Notes: a model not told the origin generated them from the letters alone. 64,000 nucleotides of DNA from Oscillospiraceae bacterium (GCA_017460955.1 JAFTZY010000038.1:59304-123303), one strand, 5' to 3'. Counted from the stretch's first letter, positions 37,700 to 47,149 are shown. A program made the numbers and translations.

Positions 37700-38398
37700 A
37701 TGTTTCTTGAGATCAGCAACATCCGCAAGAGCTACGGCGAGGGAGAAAGCCGCACGGAGGTCCTCAAGGGGATCGACCTGTCGATCGAAAAGGGGGAGAT
37801 CTGCGTGCTGCTCGGGCCGTCAGGCTCGGGCAAATCGACACTTCTGAACATCATCGGCGGCATTGACGGTGCGGACGACGGGTACATTGCCATTAACGGC
37901 GAAAAGACCGCCGACATGAAGGAGCGGGCCCTCACCCGCTACCGCCGCAAGCACCTGGGGTACATCTTCCAGATGTACAACCTCATCCCGAATCTCAACA
38001 TCAAGGAGAATGTCGAGGTGGGTGCGTACCTCTCGGACAAGCCGCTCGACACCGATGAGATCCTGCGCACGCTCGGCCTGTACGAGCACCGCCACAAGCT
38101 GCCCAGCCAGCTCTCGGGCGGTCAGCAGCAGCGAACTGCCATCGGGCGTGCCATCGTCAAGAATCCCGACATTCTTCTGTGCGATGAGCCGACCGGTGCG
38201 CTCGACTATACGACCTCCAAGGAGATCCTGACGCTCATTGAGGACGTCAACCGCAAGTACGGCAGCACCATCATCATGGTCACCCACAATGCCGCCTTCG
38301 CGGATATGGCGGACCGTGTGGTCAAGCTGCGCGACGGGCAGATCCGGAAGAACACGGTGAACACCGTGAAGAAGTCCGCTGCCGAGCTCGACTGGTAA
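37700..38398 (+). CDS. ABC transporter ATPase, MacB/LolD type
   Basis: The 232-residue ATPase has Walker A GPSGSGKST near 39-47, Q-loop FQMYNLIPNL, signature LSGGQQQRTAIGRA and Walker B LLCDEPTGALD. LSGGQQQR with DEPTGALD identifies the MacB/LolD/FtsE-like class that works with FtsX-type permeases. The permease gene follows after 10 bases. ATG 37700 follows AAGGAGGAT. The pair probably exports a peptide, drug or lipid. The operator upstream suggests inducible expression. Confidence 0.92.
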   Translation: MFLEISNIRKSYGEGESRTEVLKGIDLSIEKGEICVLLGPSGSGKSTLLNIIGGIDGADDGYIAINGEKTADMKERALTRYRRKHLGYIFQMYNLIPNLNIKENVEVGAYLSDKPLDTDEILRTLGLYEHRHKLPSQLSGGQQQRTAIGRAIVKNPDILLCDEPTGALDYTTSKEILTLIEDVNRKYGSTIIMVTHNAAFADMADRVVKLRDGQIRKNTVNTVKKSAAELDW

Positions 38399-38408
38399 GG
38401 AGGGAGCC

Positions 38409-40766
38409 ATGCGAAATCCATTGCACAAGCGTCTGCCCCGGGAGCTTTTGCACGAGGGCGGCAAATATGCGGTGATCTTCCTGTTCTTAGCCGGGATGAT
38501 CGCCTTTGTATCGGGCTTTCTTGTGGCGTCGGACAGTATGATCGTTGCCTATAACGACAGCTTTGAGAAATACAACATCGAGGACGGCAATCTCGAATTT
38601 TCCGCCTCTCCCGACAGCACCGTGCTCCGGGAGCTCGAGGAGGCGGGGGCGCTCACCCTCTATCCGAATCCCTACAAGGAGGAGGACACCGCCGAGGTGG
38701 ACAGCACCCTGCGCATCTTCCCCGACCGCAGTGAGATCGACCTTGTGTGCCTCATGGAGGGGGCGATCCCGGCGGCGGACGGAGAGATCGCCATCGACCG
38801 CATGTATGCGGACAACAATGACCTGCATGTCGGGGACACGCTCACGCTGAACAAGACCGCCTACACGGTCACGGGGCTTGTGGCGCTGTCGGATTACTCC
38901 GCGCTGTACCAGAGCCCGACGGATATGATGTTCGATGCGGTGAAGTTCGGTGTTGCGGTTGTGACACCGGAACAGTTCAAGAAGATCCGGGATACGCATC
39001 TGCACTACAGCTACGGATGGATCTACGATACAGCGCCCGGCAGCGATGCGGCGGCCAAGGACCGTGCGGATGATTTCCTCGAGGACATCAAGGACATCCT
39101 CACAAAGCGTGCCGAAGCGCAGGCCAAGGAGGCCGAGGAGGAGATCACGGCGATGGTCATGCGCGGTGAGGATCCGTCCGGGTATGAGATGCCGGAGATC
39201 CTCACCATCGAGAACTACATCCCCGCCTACTCCAACCAGGCCATCGTCTTTACCGGGGAGGACCTCGGGGACGACCAGACGATGTTCGTGGTCTTTCTCT
39301 ACATCATCGTGGCCATCATCGCCTTTGTCTTTGCGGTCACAACGGCCAATACCCTGGTGAAGGAGTCCGGTGTCATCGGCACGCTGCGTGCCTCCGGCTA
39401 CACCCGCGGGGAGCTCGTGCGGCATTACATGACCGTGCCGGTCGCTGTCACGCTCTTAGCGGCGGCGCTCGGCAACATCATCGGCTATGCCTTCTTCGTT
39501 GAACCCATGGCGGGCATCTATTACAAGAGCTATTCCCTGACGACCTATGTCACGCTCTGGAATGCGGGGGCCTTCCTCAAAACGACGGTCGTGCCGGTCA
39601 TTCTGATGATCCTCATCAATTTCCTGGTGCTCCAGTCAAAGATGAAGATCTCGCCCATGGACTTCATGCGCGGGAACCTCACCCCCAACCGGAAGAAGAA
39701 GTCCTTCCGGCTGCACACGGCCATCCCGATCCTGACGCGGTTCCGGCTGCGCATCATCTTCCAGAACATCCCCGGCTATATCACCATGGCCCTGGGCATC
39801 TTCCTGGGGAATTTCATCCTGCTGTTCGGCATGGCGCTCGGACCGTTCCTGACGCATTACGGGGACACCATCGCCGATCACATGATCGCCTCGCACCAGT
39901 ATGTGCTCAAAACGCCGGAGGATACGAACAAGGAGACGGCCGAGCGCTACTGCATGACCTCGCTGAAAACGGTCAGCGACCTGCGCCAGCCCGAGAGCGC
40001 GACGATCTACGGCATCGAGAAGGACAGCCGGTATCTGACGATCAGCCCTTCCGAGGGACAGGTGACGATATCGAGCGCGTATGCACAGAAGTTCCGGCTT
40101 GCCGAGGGCGACACCGTGACGCTCAAAGAGCCCTACGGCGACAAGACCTACGACTTCACTGTCGGGGAGGTCCTCTACTACCCGGCCTCTATCGCCGTGT
40201 TCCTGCCGTCGGAGGACTTCCGCGAGGTCTTTGACTGGGAGGAGGACGCCTACACCGGGTACTTCTCCGAGGAGGAGCTGACGGACATCGACGATGACAG
40301 CATTGCCGCCGTCATCACGGCGGATGACCTGACCAAGACCTCCCGGCAGCTCCTGGTATCCATGGGGAGCGTGGCGACCATCTTCCAGATCTTCTCCGTG
40401 ACGGTCTTTATCCTGATGATCTATCTGCTCTCGAAGATCATCATCGAGAAGAACAGCCAGGCCATTTCCATGACGAAGATCCTCGGCTACTCCGGGGCGG
40501 AGATCAGCGGTCTGTACATCGCGGCCACCTCCATCATCGCAGTGCTGGCCATGGTGGCGACGATCCCGCTGTGCAATACCTTGATGGGAACGGTCATGCA
40601 GGAGGCCATGGCGGCCTATCCGGGCTGGATCGAGTACTATGTGGACCCGATCATCTTTGTAAAGATGTTCCTGCTCGGCCTTGGCGCCTACCTCATCGTG
40701 GTACTGCTGCTGTGGATCAAGATCCGGCATGTGCCGATGGCGGATGCACTCAAAAACAGAGAATGA
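38409..40766 (+). CDS. FtsX-like ABC permease
   Basis: The 785-residue protein has one N-terminal helix (about 20-42), a large external domain (about 45-290) with a charged helical insert (AEAQAKEAEEEITAMV), three helices and the first FtsX domain (about 295-410). A second external part and a C-terminal FtsX domain with three helices (about 665-770) follow. It is the membrane partner of the preceding ATPase. A terminator ends the operon. The substrate is unknown. Confidence 0.9.
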   Translation: MRNPLHKRLPRELLHEGGKYAVIFLFLAGMIAFVSGFLVASDSMIVAYNDSFEKYNIEDGNLEFSASPDSTVLRELEEAGALTLYPNPYKEEDTAEVDSTLRIFPDRSEIDLVCLMEGAIPAADGEIAIDRMYADNNDLHVGDTLTLNKTAYTVTGLVALSDYSALYQSPTDMMFDAVKFGVAVVTPEQFKKIRDTHLHYSYGWIYDTAPGSDAAAKDRADDFLEDIKDILTKRAEAQAKEAEEEITAMVMRGEDPSGYEMPEILTIENYIPAYSNQAIVFTGEDLGDDQTMFVVFLYIIVAIIAFVFAVTTANTLVKESGVIGTLRASGYTRGELVRHYMTVPVAVTLLAAALGNIIGYAFFVEPMAGIYYKSYSLTTYVTLWNAGAFLKTTVVPVILMILINFLVLQSKMKISPMDFMRGNLTPNRKKKSFRLHTAIPILTRFRLRIIFQNIPGYITMALGIFLGNFILLFGMALGPFLTHYGDTIADHMIASHQYVLKTPEDTNKETAERYCMTSLKTVSDLRQPESATIYGIEKDSRYLTISPSEGQVTISSAYAQKFRLAEGDTVTLKEPYGDKTYDFTVGEVLYYPASIAVFLPSEDFREVFDWEEDAYTGYFSEEELTDIDDDSIAAVITADDLTKTSRQLLVSMGSVATIFQIFSVTVFILMIYLLSKIIIEKNSQAISMTKILGYSGAEISGLYIAATSIIAVLAMVATIPLCNTLMGTVMQEAMAAYPGWIEYYVDPIIFVKMFLLGLGAYLIVVLLLWIKIRHVPMADALKNRE

Positions 40767-40814
40767 TCCGTGCGCTGAACAATGCGCCCTGCTCTTGGGG
40801 GCTATAGAAGGATC

Positions 40815-40857
40815 ACGCCATAGTATTTCTGATCGGAGGTCAGAGGTGCTATGGCGT
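40815..40857 (+). terminator. Terminator of the ABC exporter operon
   Basis: ACGCCATAG (40815-40823) pairs CTATGGCGT (40849-40857), with an inner CTGA/TCAG pairing. A short TTTCT tail follows and the next promoter starts 5 bases further on. Confidence 0.72.
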
Positions 40858-40862
40858 TTCTA

Positions 40863-40891
40863 TTGACAGCACTTCAGAGCTGTGCTATAAT
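40863..40891 (+). promoter_or_regulatory. Promoter of the small AT-rich gene
   Basis: Full consensus TTGACA (40863-40868), 17 bases, TATAAT (40886-40891), TGC extended -10. Confidence 0.85.
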
Positions 40892-40928
40892 TGTTACTAA
40901 CATAAATCGGAATTTAGAGGTGAAAAAT

Positions 40929-41195
40929 ATGGAATGGATATATCATATTGGAGAATGTCCAATATGTAGGGGATACGGGAGAATGGAATTAGATTATTAC
41001 ATTTCATCAGGTAAGATTTCCGCGATATGTGAGGAATGTGAGTTAGAGTTTGATTCAGTAGCAGATTATAAAAATAATTCAAATGGTCATAGAGATTTAT
41101 ACAAAAACGGCATTACTGCTCCGCTTATCAGACCTGCAACAATAGAGGAAATCGAAGACTCAGAATGGTGTCCGTATGTGATAGACAAATTCTGA
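40929..41195 (+). CDS. Small unknown protein with CxxC pairs, AT-rich
   Basis: The 88-residue protein has two Cys pairs (CPIC near 11-14 and CEEC near 36-39) that could bind one zinc ion, and no signal peptide or membrane helix. The DNA is much more AT-rich than its surroundings, a sign of recent acquisition. It has a full-consensus promoter and GAGGTGAAAAAT as ribosome site. Short acidic single-gene proteins like this are often orphan immunity proteins, but no family is recognised and no toxin is adjacent. Confidence 0.72.
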   Translation: MEWIYHIGECPICRGYGRMELDYYISSGKISAICEECELEFDSVADYKNNSNGHRDLYKNGITAPLIRPATIEEIEDSEWCPYVIDKF

Positions 41196-41222
41196 TTTAG
41201 CGTAGTAACCGAATCCACACAA

Positions 41223-41254
41223 TGCCCCGAAGTGCTCTGAAACACTTCGGGGCA
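41223..41254. terminator. Inverted repeat after the small AT-rich gene
   Basis: TGCCCCGAAGTG and its complement with an 8-base loop, 28 bases after the stop. There is no T-run on the plus strand, so it is an imperfect terminator. Confidence 0.6.
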
Positions 41255-41283
41255 AAGCTTGTATAGGAGGATCCGTCCCCCTC

Positions 41284-41312
41284 TTGACAAAACGACCGAT
41301 CGGTAGTATAAT
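41284..41312 (+). promoter_or_regulatory. tetR promoter with embedded operator
   Basis: TTGACA (41284-41289), 17 bases, TATAAT (41307-41312). The spacer holds the perfect palindrome ACCGATCGGT (41295-41304), a typical position and form for TetR autorepression. Confidence 0.8.
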
Positions 41313-41344
41313 ACCTAACAGAGAGTCGTGAAGGAGGGACCGGT

Positions 41345-41965
41345 ATGACAAGAAAGGAAGAGATCCTATATGCCGCACTGGCACTTGCCTCGGAGCACGG
41401 AGCACAGGCGGTCTCCATGTCGCAGATCGCACAGCGGGTCGGGATCCGCAAGGCATCGCTGTACAGCCATTTCGCCTCAAAGGACGAGATATTCGCAGCG
41501 ATGTACGAGCTGCTGCGGGAGCGTGCGGCAGGACAGCCCCATGCGGTCCGGGATTACGGAGCGCTCTTTGAGGGCAGGACCCTCGAGGAGATCCTGCTGA
41601 CATGCTTTGCAGAGTATGCGCACTTTCTCCGGGACCCGGACATGCTGTGCTTTTTCCGGGTGCTGTACACACAGCGGAGCATCTCGCCGGCAGCCGCGCA
41701 GATCCTGCTCGAGGAATCGCAGCGCATGATCGCTGCCACAAGGGATCTGTTCTACGCGCTGGTCGTTCACGGCCGGATGCGCGGGGAGGACACGGACACG
41801 GCGGCGCTCAGCTATGCCATGACGGTCCACGGCCTTGTGGATCAGCAAATGGACCGCATGACAGCAGGCGTGCCGGAGGCTCCCGGTGATGGGGAGCTCC
41901 CGGCACAGATCAAGGACTATATCCGATGGTTCAGCAAGCAGATGGAGGTGGTTTCCCATGCGTAG
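41345..41965 (+). CDS. TetR/AcrR family regulator
   Basis: The 206-residue protein has an N-terminal TetR HTH (residues 1-50: TRKEEILYAALALASEHG, then MSQIAQRVGIRKASLYSHF) and a helical ligand-binding C-terminal domain. It is expected to bind the palindrome inside its own promoter. The following DUF998 gene overlaps it by 8 bases and is the probable regulated partner. Confidence 0.92.
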   Translation: MTRKEEILYAALALASEHGAQAVSMSQIAQRVGIRKASLYSHFASKDEIFAAMYELLRERAAGQPHAVRDYGALFEGRTLEEILLTCFAEYAHFLRDPDMLCFFRVLYTQRSISPAAAQILLEESQRMIAATRDLFYALVVHGRMRGEDTDTAALSYAMTVHGLVDQQMDRMTAGVPEAPGDGELPAQIKDYIRWFSKQMEVVSHA

Positions 41966-42605
41966 ACCGATGATACAATGGATGGGACTGACGGGGGTGC
42001 TGGCACTCCTCTCGTACACGGCAGCGGTGCTCTTCTCCCCGCTCGCCTACCCCGGCTATGATGCCCTGGCGCAGGCTGTGAGCGACCTGTCCGCACAGAA
42101 TGCCCCGTCCGGCCAGCTTTGGAGACAGCTTGCCGCACTGTACGACATTTGCAGTGTGGTCTGCATGACGTGCGTGTCGCTCTTTGTCTCCCGGGAGCGC
42201 ACGGGCACAAAGCTCCTGCGCACGGGACTCCACCTGTTCACAGCCATGAACTGGCTGTCCGCGGTGGGGTACAGGATGTTCCCGCTCGATGATGCGGGTA
42301 AGGAGATCCGCGGCTTTGAGGAGGTCATGCACATCCTTGTCACTGCGGGCGTTGTCCTCCTCTCCATTCTCTCGCTCGTGCTCCTGATCGTACAGGGCTT
42401 CCGGAGGAGTGGCCTGCGGGGACTTGGCATCTGGGCCATGCTCGCGCTGGGCATGATGTTTGCGGGTACTGCCGGACAGGGGATCGTGCCGCCGGCGTTC
42501 TTTGGCATCGCCGAGCGCCTCAGCCTCTTCTCCGCCGTGGGATTCGGGGCAGTACTCGGTGTGTACCTCTTCTGCGGGTTCAGTCGGGAGCGTTCTGCCG
42601 GCTGA
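41958..42605 (+). CDS. DUF998 membrane protein
   Basis: The 215-residue protein has six membrane helices with the DUF998 pattern (early SPLAYPGYDALAQAVSDLSAQNAPS, where the loop SDL..A.gAP is conserved). The function of the family is unknown. ATG 41958 lies inside the end of tetR behind GGAGGTGG, so translation is coupled. Its 3' end overlaps the convergent membrane protein gene by 26 bases. Confidence 0.85.
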   Translation: MRRPMIQWMGLTGVLALLSYTAAVLFSPLAYPGYDALAQAVSDLSAQNAPSGQLWRQLAALYDICSVVCMTCVSLFVSRERTGTKLLRTGLHLFTAMNWLSAVGYRMFPLDDAGKEIRGFEEVMHILVTAGVVLLSILSLVLLIVQGFRRSGLRGLGIWAMLALGMMFAGTAGQGIVPPAFFGIAERLSLFSAVGFGAVLGVYLFCGFSRERSAG

Positions 42606-44250
42606 CTGCAATGGTGTAGCCGTCGAGCGTCAGGAGCTCGAAGAACTCGTTTTCCTCCGGGAGGTCCCCGTCACTGAGAAAGACCACGATCTCCCGCTTG
42701 GTGTTCTGTCCGCTGACAAAGCGGGCAAGCTCCTCCTCCGCATAGCTATGGATGCGCTCGAAATCCATGCGTGCAGCGGAAAAGCTGCTCAGAGTCATGT
42801 CATGGTCTGCGGCGTAGTTTGCAAATTCATAGTACAGCATCCATTGAGTCAGGTAATCCGGGCTGATCGGTACAAAGAGAAATTCATCGGCATCAGCACA
42901 GATCTCCTCCCACCGGGGATCGGACAGTCCAGACTGATAGTGCATTTCTCCCACACGCTTTGTGCGTATATAGCCGCTCAGGTCCGTCATCTGGAGCAGC
43001 AGGACGATGACTGCCAGCCCCGCTGCGGCTTTTTTATGCGGCAGTCTCCCAATGCCGGACAGGATCCAGGTCATGATCGGGTAGTAGGCAAGCCAGATAA
43101 AGCGGCCGGTGCAGCGGAAGATGACGGGCATGCTGCACAGAAAGGCGTTGTCATAGAGCACCCGGTCATTGAGCATCCCCCGCGGACTTGCGGCAGCGAT
43201 CACACTGCCAACGATCAGCACGAGCGTCAGGACGGTCCTGATGCGCTGCTCCTTCGGGAGGGCATGGCAGAAGCTGCGCACGCCGCCGCTGTGCTTCACG
43301 CGCACGCAAAGCAGGACGATACACACGATCCCGGCCGCAAGGACGCCCAGTCCCAGATAGGCAGAGCCCTCATATTGTTCCGAGGTGCGCGGCAGTTCAC
43401 GAAGAAAAATTGATTTGTCGATCGGATTGTAAAAAGTATTATAATTTGAGCTGTACATGCCAAGACCCTGTGAGGCATTGGAGCCCCTGTCATGGAAGGC
43501 GCCGAGCACATAGTAAACGATGCCGATGCCCGCCGTCATGGACAGGAAGGACAGCCCCGGCCGGAGGATGTCCCGGCGCATCAGGTAGTCCGTGACCGCA
43601 TAGGCAAGCAGCAGCACATACACCATCGGCACGAGATACGGATGCATCCCCGCGACCAGCAGGCCAAGTCCCGTCCAGAGCAGGATGGGCATAGCGGGGT
43701 GCTTCCACGGGTGGTCCCGGTACAGCCACAGGAGCAGGCCGCCCAGGATGACCCACTGTCCGGCGAGCGCTTCATGTCCGTACATGCGCTGCAGCACCGT
43801 GGGGGCGGCGGCATAGATCGGCGTACACAGGAGCGCGAACACGGGCTTTCCCGTGAGACGGTACTGGAGCAGTGCTGCCGTCCCGCCCTGCATGGCAAAG
43901 GAGAACAGGCCCCACCATCCGAAATACTGGAAGGTCTCCGGGAGCAGCGGGGAGAGCAGCTTGAAAAAGACCGCGAACAGCGGGATGCAGTCAAGGTAGA
44001 TGCAGGAGATCTTCTGGTCGGTGACAAGTCCCTCGATCAGGCCGACCGGGAACTGCCACGGGGTCTTTCGGTAATATTTCCAGCCGATGTAGTGCTGTGT
44101 GGAATCGGAATGCTCGCCCAGGAGCCAGTCGTCATAGGTCGGATCGAGCACCTCGGGGCCGTAGATGAGAACGAACACCACCGCGCCGATGAGTGCTCCG
44201 GCTAGGAGCGTCCAGAGCCAGCGGTGCCGGGAAGGGATCTTGATCTTCAT
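42580..44250 (-). CDS. Large polytopic membrane protein (DUF6311/YfhO-like)
   Basis: The 556-residue protein has an N-terminal helix (about 10-32), an external loop with acidic residues (GEHSDSTQHYIGW), about ten further helices, and a C-terminal soluble domain (about 410-556). The layout resembles C-type glycosyltransferases acting with polyprenyl-linked sugars (DUF6311, YfhO). No catalytic proof is visible. It has its own promoter. The 3' end overlaps the DUF998 gene tail-to-tail. Confidence 0.75.
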   Translation of the reverse strand: MKIKIPSRHRWLWTLLAGALIGAVVFVLIYGPEVLDPTYDDWLLGEHSDSTQHYIGWKYYRKTPWQFPVGLIEGLVTDQKISCIYLDCIPLFAVFFKLLSPLLPETFQYFGWWGLFSFAMQGGTAALLQYRLTGKPVFALLCTPIYAAAPTVLQRMYGHEALAGQWVILGGLLLWLYRDHPWKHPAMPILLWTGLGLLVAGMHPYLVPMVYVLLLAYAVTDYLMRRDILRPGLSFLSMTAGIGIVYYVLGAFHDRGSNASQGLGMYSSNYNTFYNPIDKSIFLRELPRTSEQYEGSAYLGLGVLAAGIVCIVLLCVRVKHSGGVRSFCHALPKEQRIRTVLTLVLIVGSVIAAASPRGMLNDRVLYDNAFLCSMPVIFRCTGRFIWLAYYPIMTWILSGIGRLPHKKAAAGLAVIVLLLQMTDLSGYIRTKRVGEMHYQSGLSDPRWEEICADADEFLFVPISPDYLTQWMLYYEFANYAADHDMTLSSFSAARMDFERIHSYAEEELARFVSGQNTKREIVVFLSDGDLPEENEFFELLTLDGYTIAVSRQNAPD

Positions 44251-44302
44251 TGCGTTTTTCTTTCCTTATGTGTCAGAATCGTCCTTTTGCAAGGGCATTC
44301 CT

Positions 44303-44331
44303 ATTATAGCATAAAATGCACTCTGCGTCAA
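44303..44331 (-). promoter_or_regulatory. Promoter of the large membrane protein gene
   Basis: On the minus strand TTGACG (44326-44331), 17 bases, TATAAT (44303-44308), TGC extended -10. Confidence 0.78.
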
Positions 44332-44369
44332 TATACAAAAAAGAACGAAGCCGCCGGACTTCGTTCTTA

Positions 44370-44921
44370 TCACTCCCTGTCAAGCATGCCGACCACAACA
44401 AGGCGCTGTGAGCCGTCATCCGTGCAGGTGATGAGCGTGATGCGGTCGTCGCCGAAGTCCCCGAGCACCCAGACCTCATTTGGCTCGACGATCATGGTCT
44501 GCGAGACGGTGTAGTGATAGCAGTGCTTCTCCACATCGTACAGCTCGATCTGCGTCCCCTCCTGCGCATCCTTCAGGCGGTTGAAATACTCCTTGTACAG
44601 AATGCTGCTGTGTGCGGCGATGCAGTAATTTCCGCTGCCCGTATCGCCCGTTCCCGGGAAATGCCCCGCTGCCTGTGAGAGCACGCTTTGCTCCGTTCCC
44701 TCCATGACCGGCGCCCTGATGCGCAGCTCCGGGATGGCAATGACTGCATTCTCCAGACACAGCCGGTGCTTCCGGTACTCCCGGTACAGCTTCCGGCCGC
44801 CGTAGAAGCCGAGGATGCCAAGCCCGATGAGCATGGCAAGGAGCCCTGCAATAAACATGCCCCAGTGTCTGCGCGGCGGTGCGGCAGGATCCGGCTGCTG
44901 TGTCCGTTCCTCCTCCTGCAT
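44370..44921 (-). CDS. Sortase (transpeptidase), standalone
   Basis: The 183-residue protein has a Pro-rich cytoplasmic start, one signal-anchor helix (about 20-40) and a sortase beta-barrel. The catalytic residues are H104 (IAAHSS), C166 (LITCTDD) and R173. It cleaves a sorting motif and joins proteins to the cell wall or to pilins. Length and the ITCT active site suggest class D/E. No LPxTG-like substrate is encoded nearby. ATG 44921 follows GGGGGAGGAAAG. Longer in-frame starts lack a ribosome site. Confidence 0.88.
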   Translation of the reverse strand: MQEEERTQQPDPAAPPRRHWGMFIAGLLAMLIGLGILGFYGGRKLYREYRKHRLCLENAVIAIPELRIRAPVMEGTEQSVLSQAAGHFPGTGDTGSGNYCIAAHSSILYKEYFNRLKDAQEGTQIELYDVEKHCYHYTVSQTMIVEPNEVWVLGDFGDDRITLITCTDDGSQRLVVVGMLDRE

Positions 44922-44966
44922 GTGCTTTCCTCCCCCTTCCGGTGCGTCATGCCCCTGCTTTTCTCT

Positions 44967-44995
44967 ATTGTACCACATTCCCATGGCGGAATCAA
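44967..44995 (-). promoter_or_regulatory. Promoter of the sortase gene
   Basis: On the minus strand TTGATT (44990-44995), 17 bases, TACAAT (44967-44972). Confidence 0.65.
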
Positions 44996-45125
44996 TGACC
45001 GTCGCCGTTTTTGCTCCAACAATTGTGGACCATTCACGAATCCAAAGTATCCTTTTTGTGCATTGATACAAAAAATATAATTTTCGTAAGTGTTTACATG
45101 CACATCTGGCTGTTCTATGATATAA

Positions 45126-46323
45126 TGGGATTATAAATTACGGGGACGGCTCTGGGCAAGCACCAACGACAGCGGCACTGCGGTCATGGAAAACGGTGCG
45201 TTCCGGCTGTACGGTAAGAGTGACGGACGGTCCTCCCCCTCCATCCGCTCCATTACGGAGGATGATGCCGGGAACATCTACCTTGGCACGACGCAGGGAC
45301 TTGCCTGCGTTGCCCCGACGCAAGGCCGCGATGATCGACGATGCGCGGCTGAGCGGGGAATACATCCGCTGTATCTGCCGCTGTGAGGAGGCATGCTCTA
45401 CGGCGTGACAATGCGCGGTGCAGTGTTCACCGTGCAGGACGGTGCGGTCACCAGCCTGTACGATGCGGTATCGATCGGCATTTCCGATCGGCTATGTCAA
45501 CTCCATTGGATGTGTCGGGGACTCGGTCTGGGGCTGCACGGACAGCGGCATCGGCTTTATCCATGAGGGGACCTTCAAGACGGTCACGAACATCCCCATG
45601 AACCCCTCTGTGGAGGAAATGACGATCGACTACCAGCACGTCTCTGGTCCGCCTCCTCCAAGCAGGGCATCATGAAGATCGTGCCGAACCGGTTCACGGA
45701 CCTGTTTGAGAAGTATGGCCTTGCCGGTGAGGCCGTGGAATCGACATGCGCATATGACGGGAGGCCGGCGCACGCGTATCCTGCAAAAGCGCACCGAGGA
45801 GCAGAACCAGTTCATCCGCGAGGTGATCGAGGCCTTTGCAAAGGTCATCGATATGAAGGATCCCTGCACCAACGGCCATTCCACAAGAGCGGCGGAATAC
45901 ACGGTGATGCTCAGCCGGGAGCACGGGCTCGATGAGGAGACCGTGGAGCGGTACTACCGCATCGCCCTCCTGCACGACATCGGCAAGGTCGGTATCCCGC
46001 CGGAGGTCCTAAACGCTCGGCTACCAGACCCTCAAGGACATCAGCATCATGCCGGAGCTGGCGGTCGGTGCGGGGGCCCACCACGAACGTCCGGACGGCA
46101 AGGGCTGTCCCAGGGGGGCAAGGGCGACGAGATCCCGCGTGTGGCACAGATCATCGCCGTGGCGGACACCTTCGACGCGATGTACTCCGACCGTCCGTAC
46201 CGCAAGCGCATGAATTTTGAGAAGGCCGTCTCCATCATGAAGGAGGTGCGCGGCACGCAGCTCACCGAGGATGTCGACAACATCCACCGCAAGCAGAATG
46301 CCGCATCATCGGCAGGATCGTAA
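45126..46323 (+). pseudogene. Decayed sensor-HD-GYP gene (several frameshifts, truncated 5' end)
   Basis: Coding similarity moves among frames at least six times. Fragments in order are: a two-component-propeller-like start (GRLWASTNDSGTAVM at 45141), further blades (GAVFTVQDGAVTSLYD, then GDSVWGCTDSGIGFIHEG), a linker with Phe/Leu helices, and an HD-GYP domain with HSTRAAEYTVML, HDIGKVGIPPEVL and HHERPDGKG. The GYP Tyr is Cys in the surviving frame. HD-GYP enzymes degrade cyclic-di-GMP. The signal peptide and first blades are missing, and the 3' end loses the normal tail. The neighbouring genes are intact, so this is real decay rather than general sequence error. Confidence 0.85.
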
Positions 46324-46369
46324 TCCCAGCGCTGAAGTTTGGCGCATTACAATACACAAGGAGGTCACT

Positions 46370-47143
46370 ATGAAAAACATCGTCATCTACAGCAGCAATG
46401 AGGACTGGATCATCCCGTTCGTGAAGGCACCGGGGGAATTCCAGGTACAGGTCACGGGGCATCCCGACTTCTCCGGCACCGCCGACTGCGTGCTGATCTC
46501 ACAGAAGTACGCCGGGCAGGCCCTGCGGGAGACGATCGCGCATCTGCGGCAGTTCTGCATCCCGTGCGCGGTCATCACCGAGGACAACACCCTGGACAAT
46601 CAGGAATATCTCCTGGGGCTCGGGGCCAATGAGGTCATCGTCCCGCCCATCTGTGCCGGACTGCTCAAGCGGCGTCTGCATGCGCTGACCGACACGCCCG
46701 TACATTCGGATGCGGAAATGAATTTCGCCGCCTTCGACCGCATCATGGAATCCAACCAGGGCAACGGCTCGTTCATCGTGGCCGAGCATGACTTTATGAA
46801 CATATACCGCTTCGTGACCCGTCTGCTCGAGCGTCTCGACCAGAAGGCACAGCTCATCATCTTCAATTTCGCCACCGATCTCGGACCGATCATGGAGTCG
46901 GACTATGTGCTGAACTTCCTCAAGATCGTACAGACCAGCATGCGCCGGGGCGACATCACCTCCGTCTACGGCCGGCAGCTGCTCGTCATCCTGATGGGCG
47001 CGGACGAGACGGGCGGCAAGTCCGTTGTGGACCGCGTCATCAGCACCTTCAATGCCCATTATAACATGGATGAGGAATGCGAGGTCTCCTACGAGATGCG
47101 GGAGATCAGCAGGTCCACAAGCTTCCATCCGGCAGAAAAGTAA
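46370..47143 (+). CDS. Pseudo-receiver plus degenerate GGDEF-like protein
   Basis: The 257-residue protein has an N-terminal receiver-like domain (1-110). The phospho-Asp site is replaced (DCVLIS instead of the usual LLD) and the Lys of the TKP loop is absent (NEVIVPP), so it probably cannot be phosphorylated. The C-terminal part (about 120-250) has the length and helix pattern of a GGDEF domain (NFAAFDRIMESN, VYGRQLLVILMGAD) without the GGDEF motif. It may bind a ligand or partner rather than make cyclic-di-GMP. AAGGAGG precedes ATG 46370. It directly follows the HD-GYP pseudogene, its likely former partner. Confidence 0.75.
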   Translation: MKNIVIYSSNEDWIIPFVKAPGEFQVQVTGHPDFSGTADCVLISQKYAGQALRETIAHLRQFCIPCAVITEDNTLDNQEYLLGLGANEVIVPPICAGLLKRRLHALTDTPVHSDAEMNFAAFDRIMESNQGNGSFIVAEHDFMNIYRFVTRLLERLDQKAQLIIFNFATDLGPIMESDYVLNFLKIVQTSMRRGDITSVYGRQLLVILMGADETGGKSVVDRVISTFNAHYNMDEECEVSYEMREISRSTSFHPAEK

Positions 47144-47149
47144 CACAGA

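Noticed and set aside
45061..45126. TATAAT at 45121-45126 as a promoter for the HD-GYP gene
   Set aside because: The nearest -35-like hexamer is at 22 bases, too far, and the 5' part of the gene is missing anyway.
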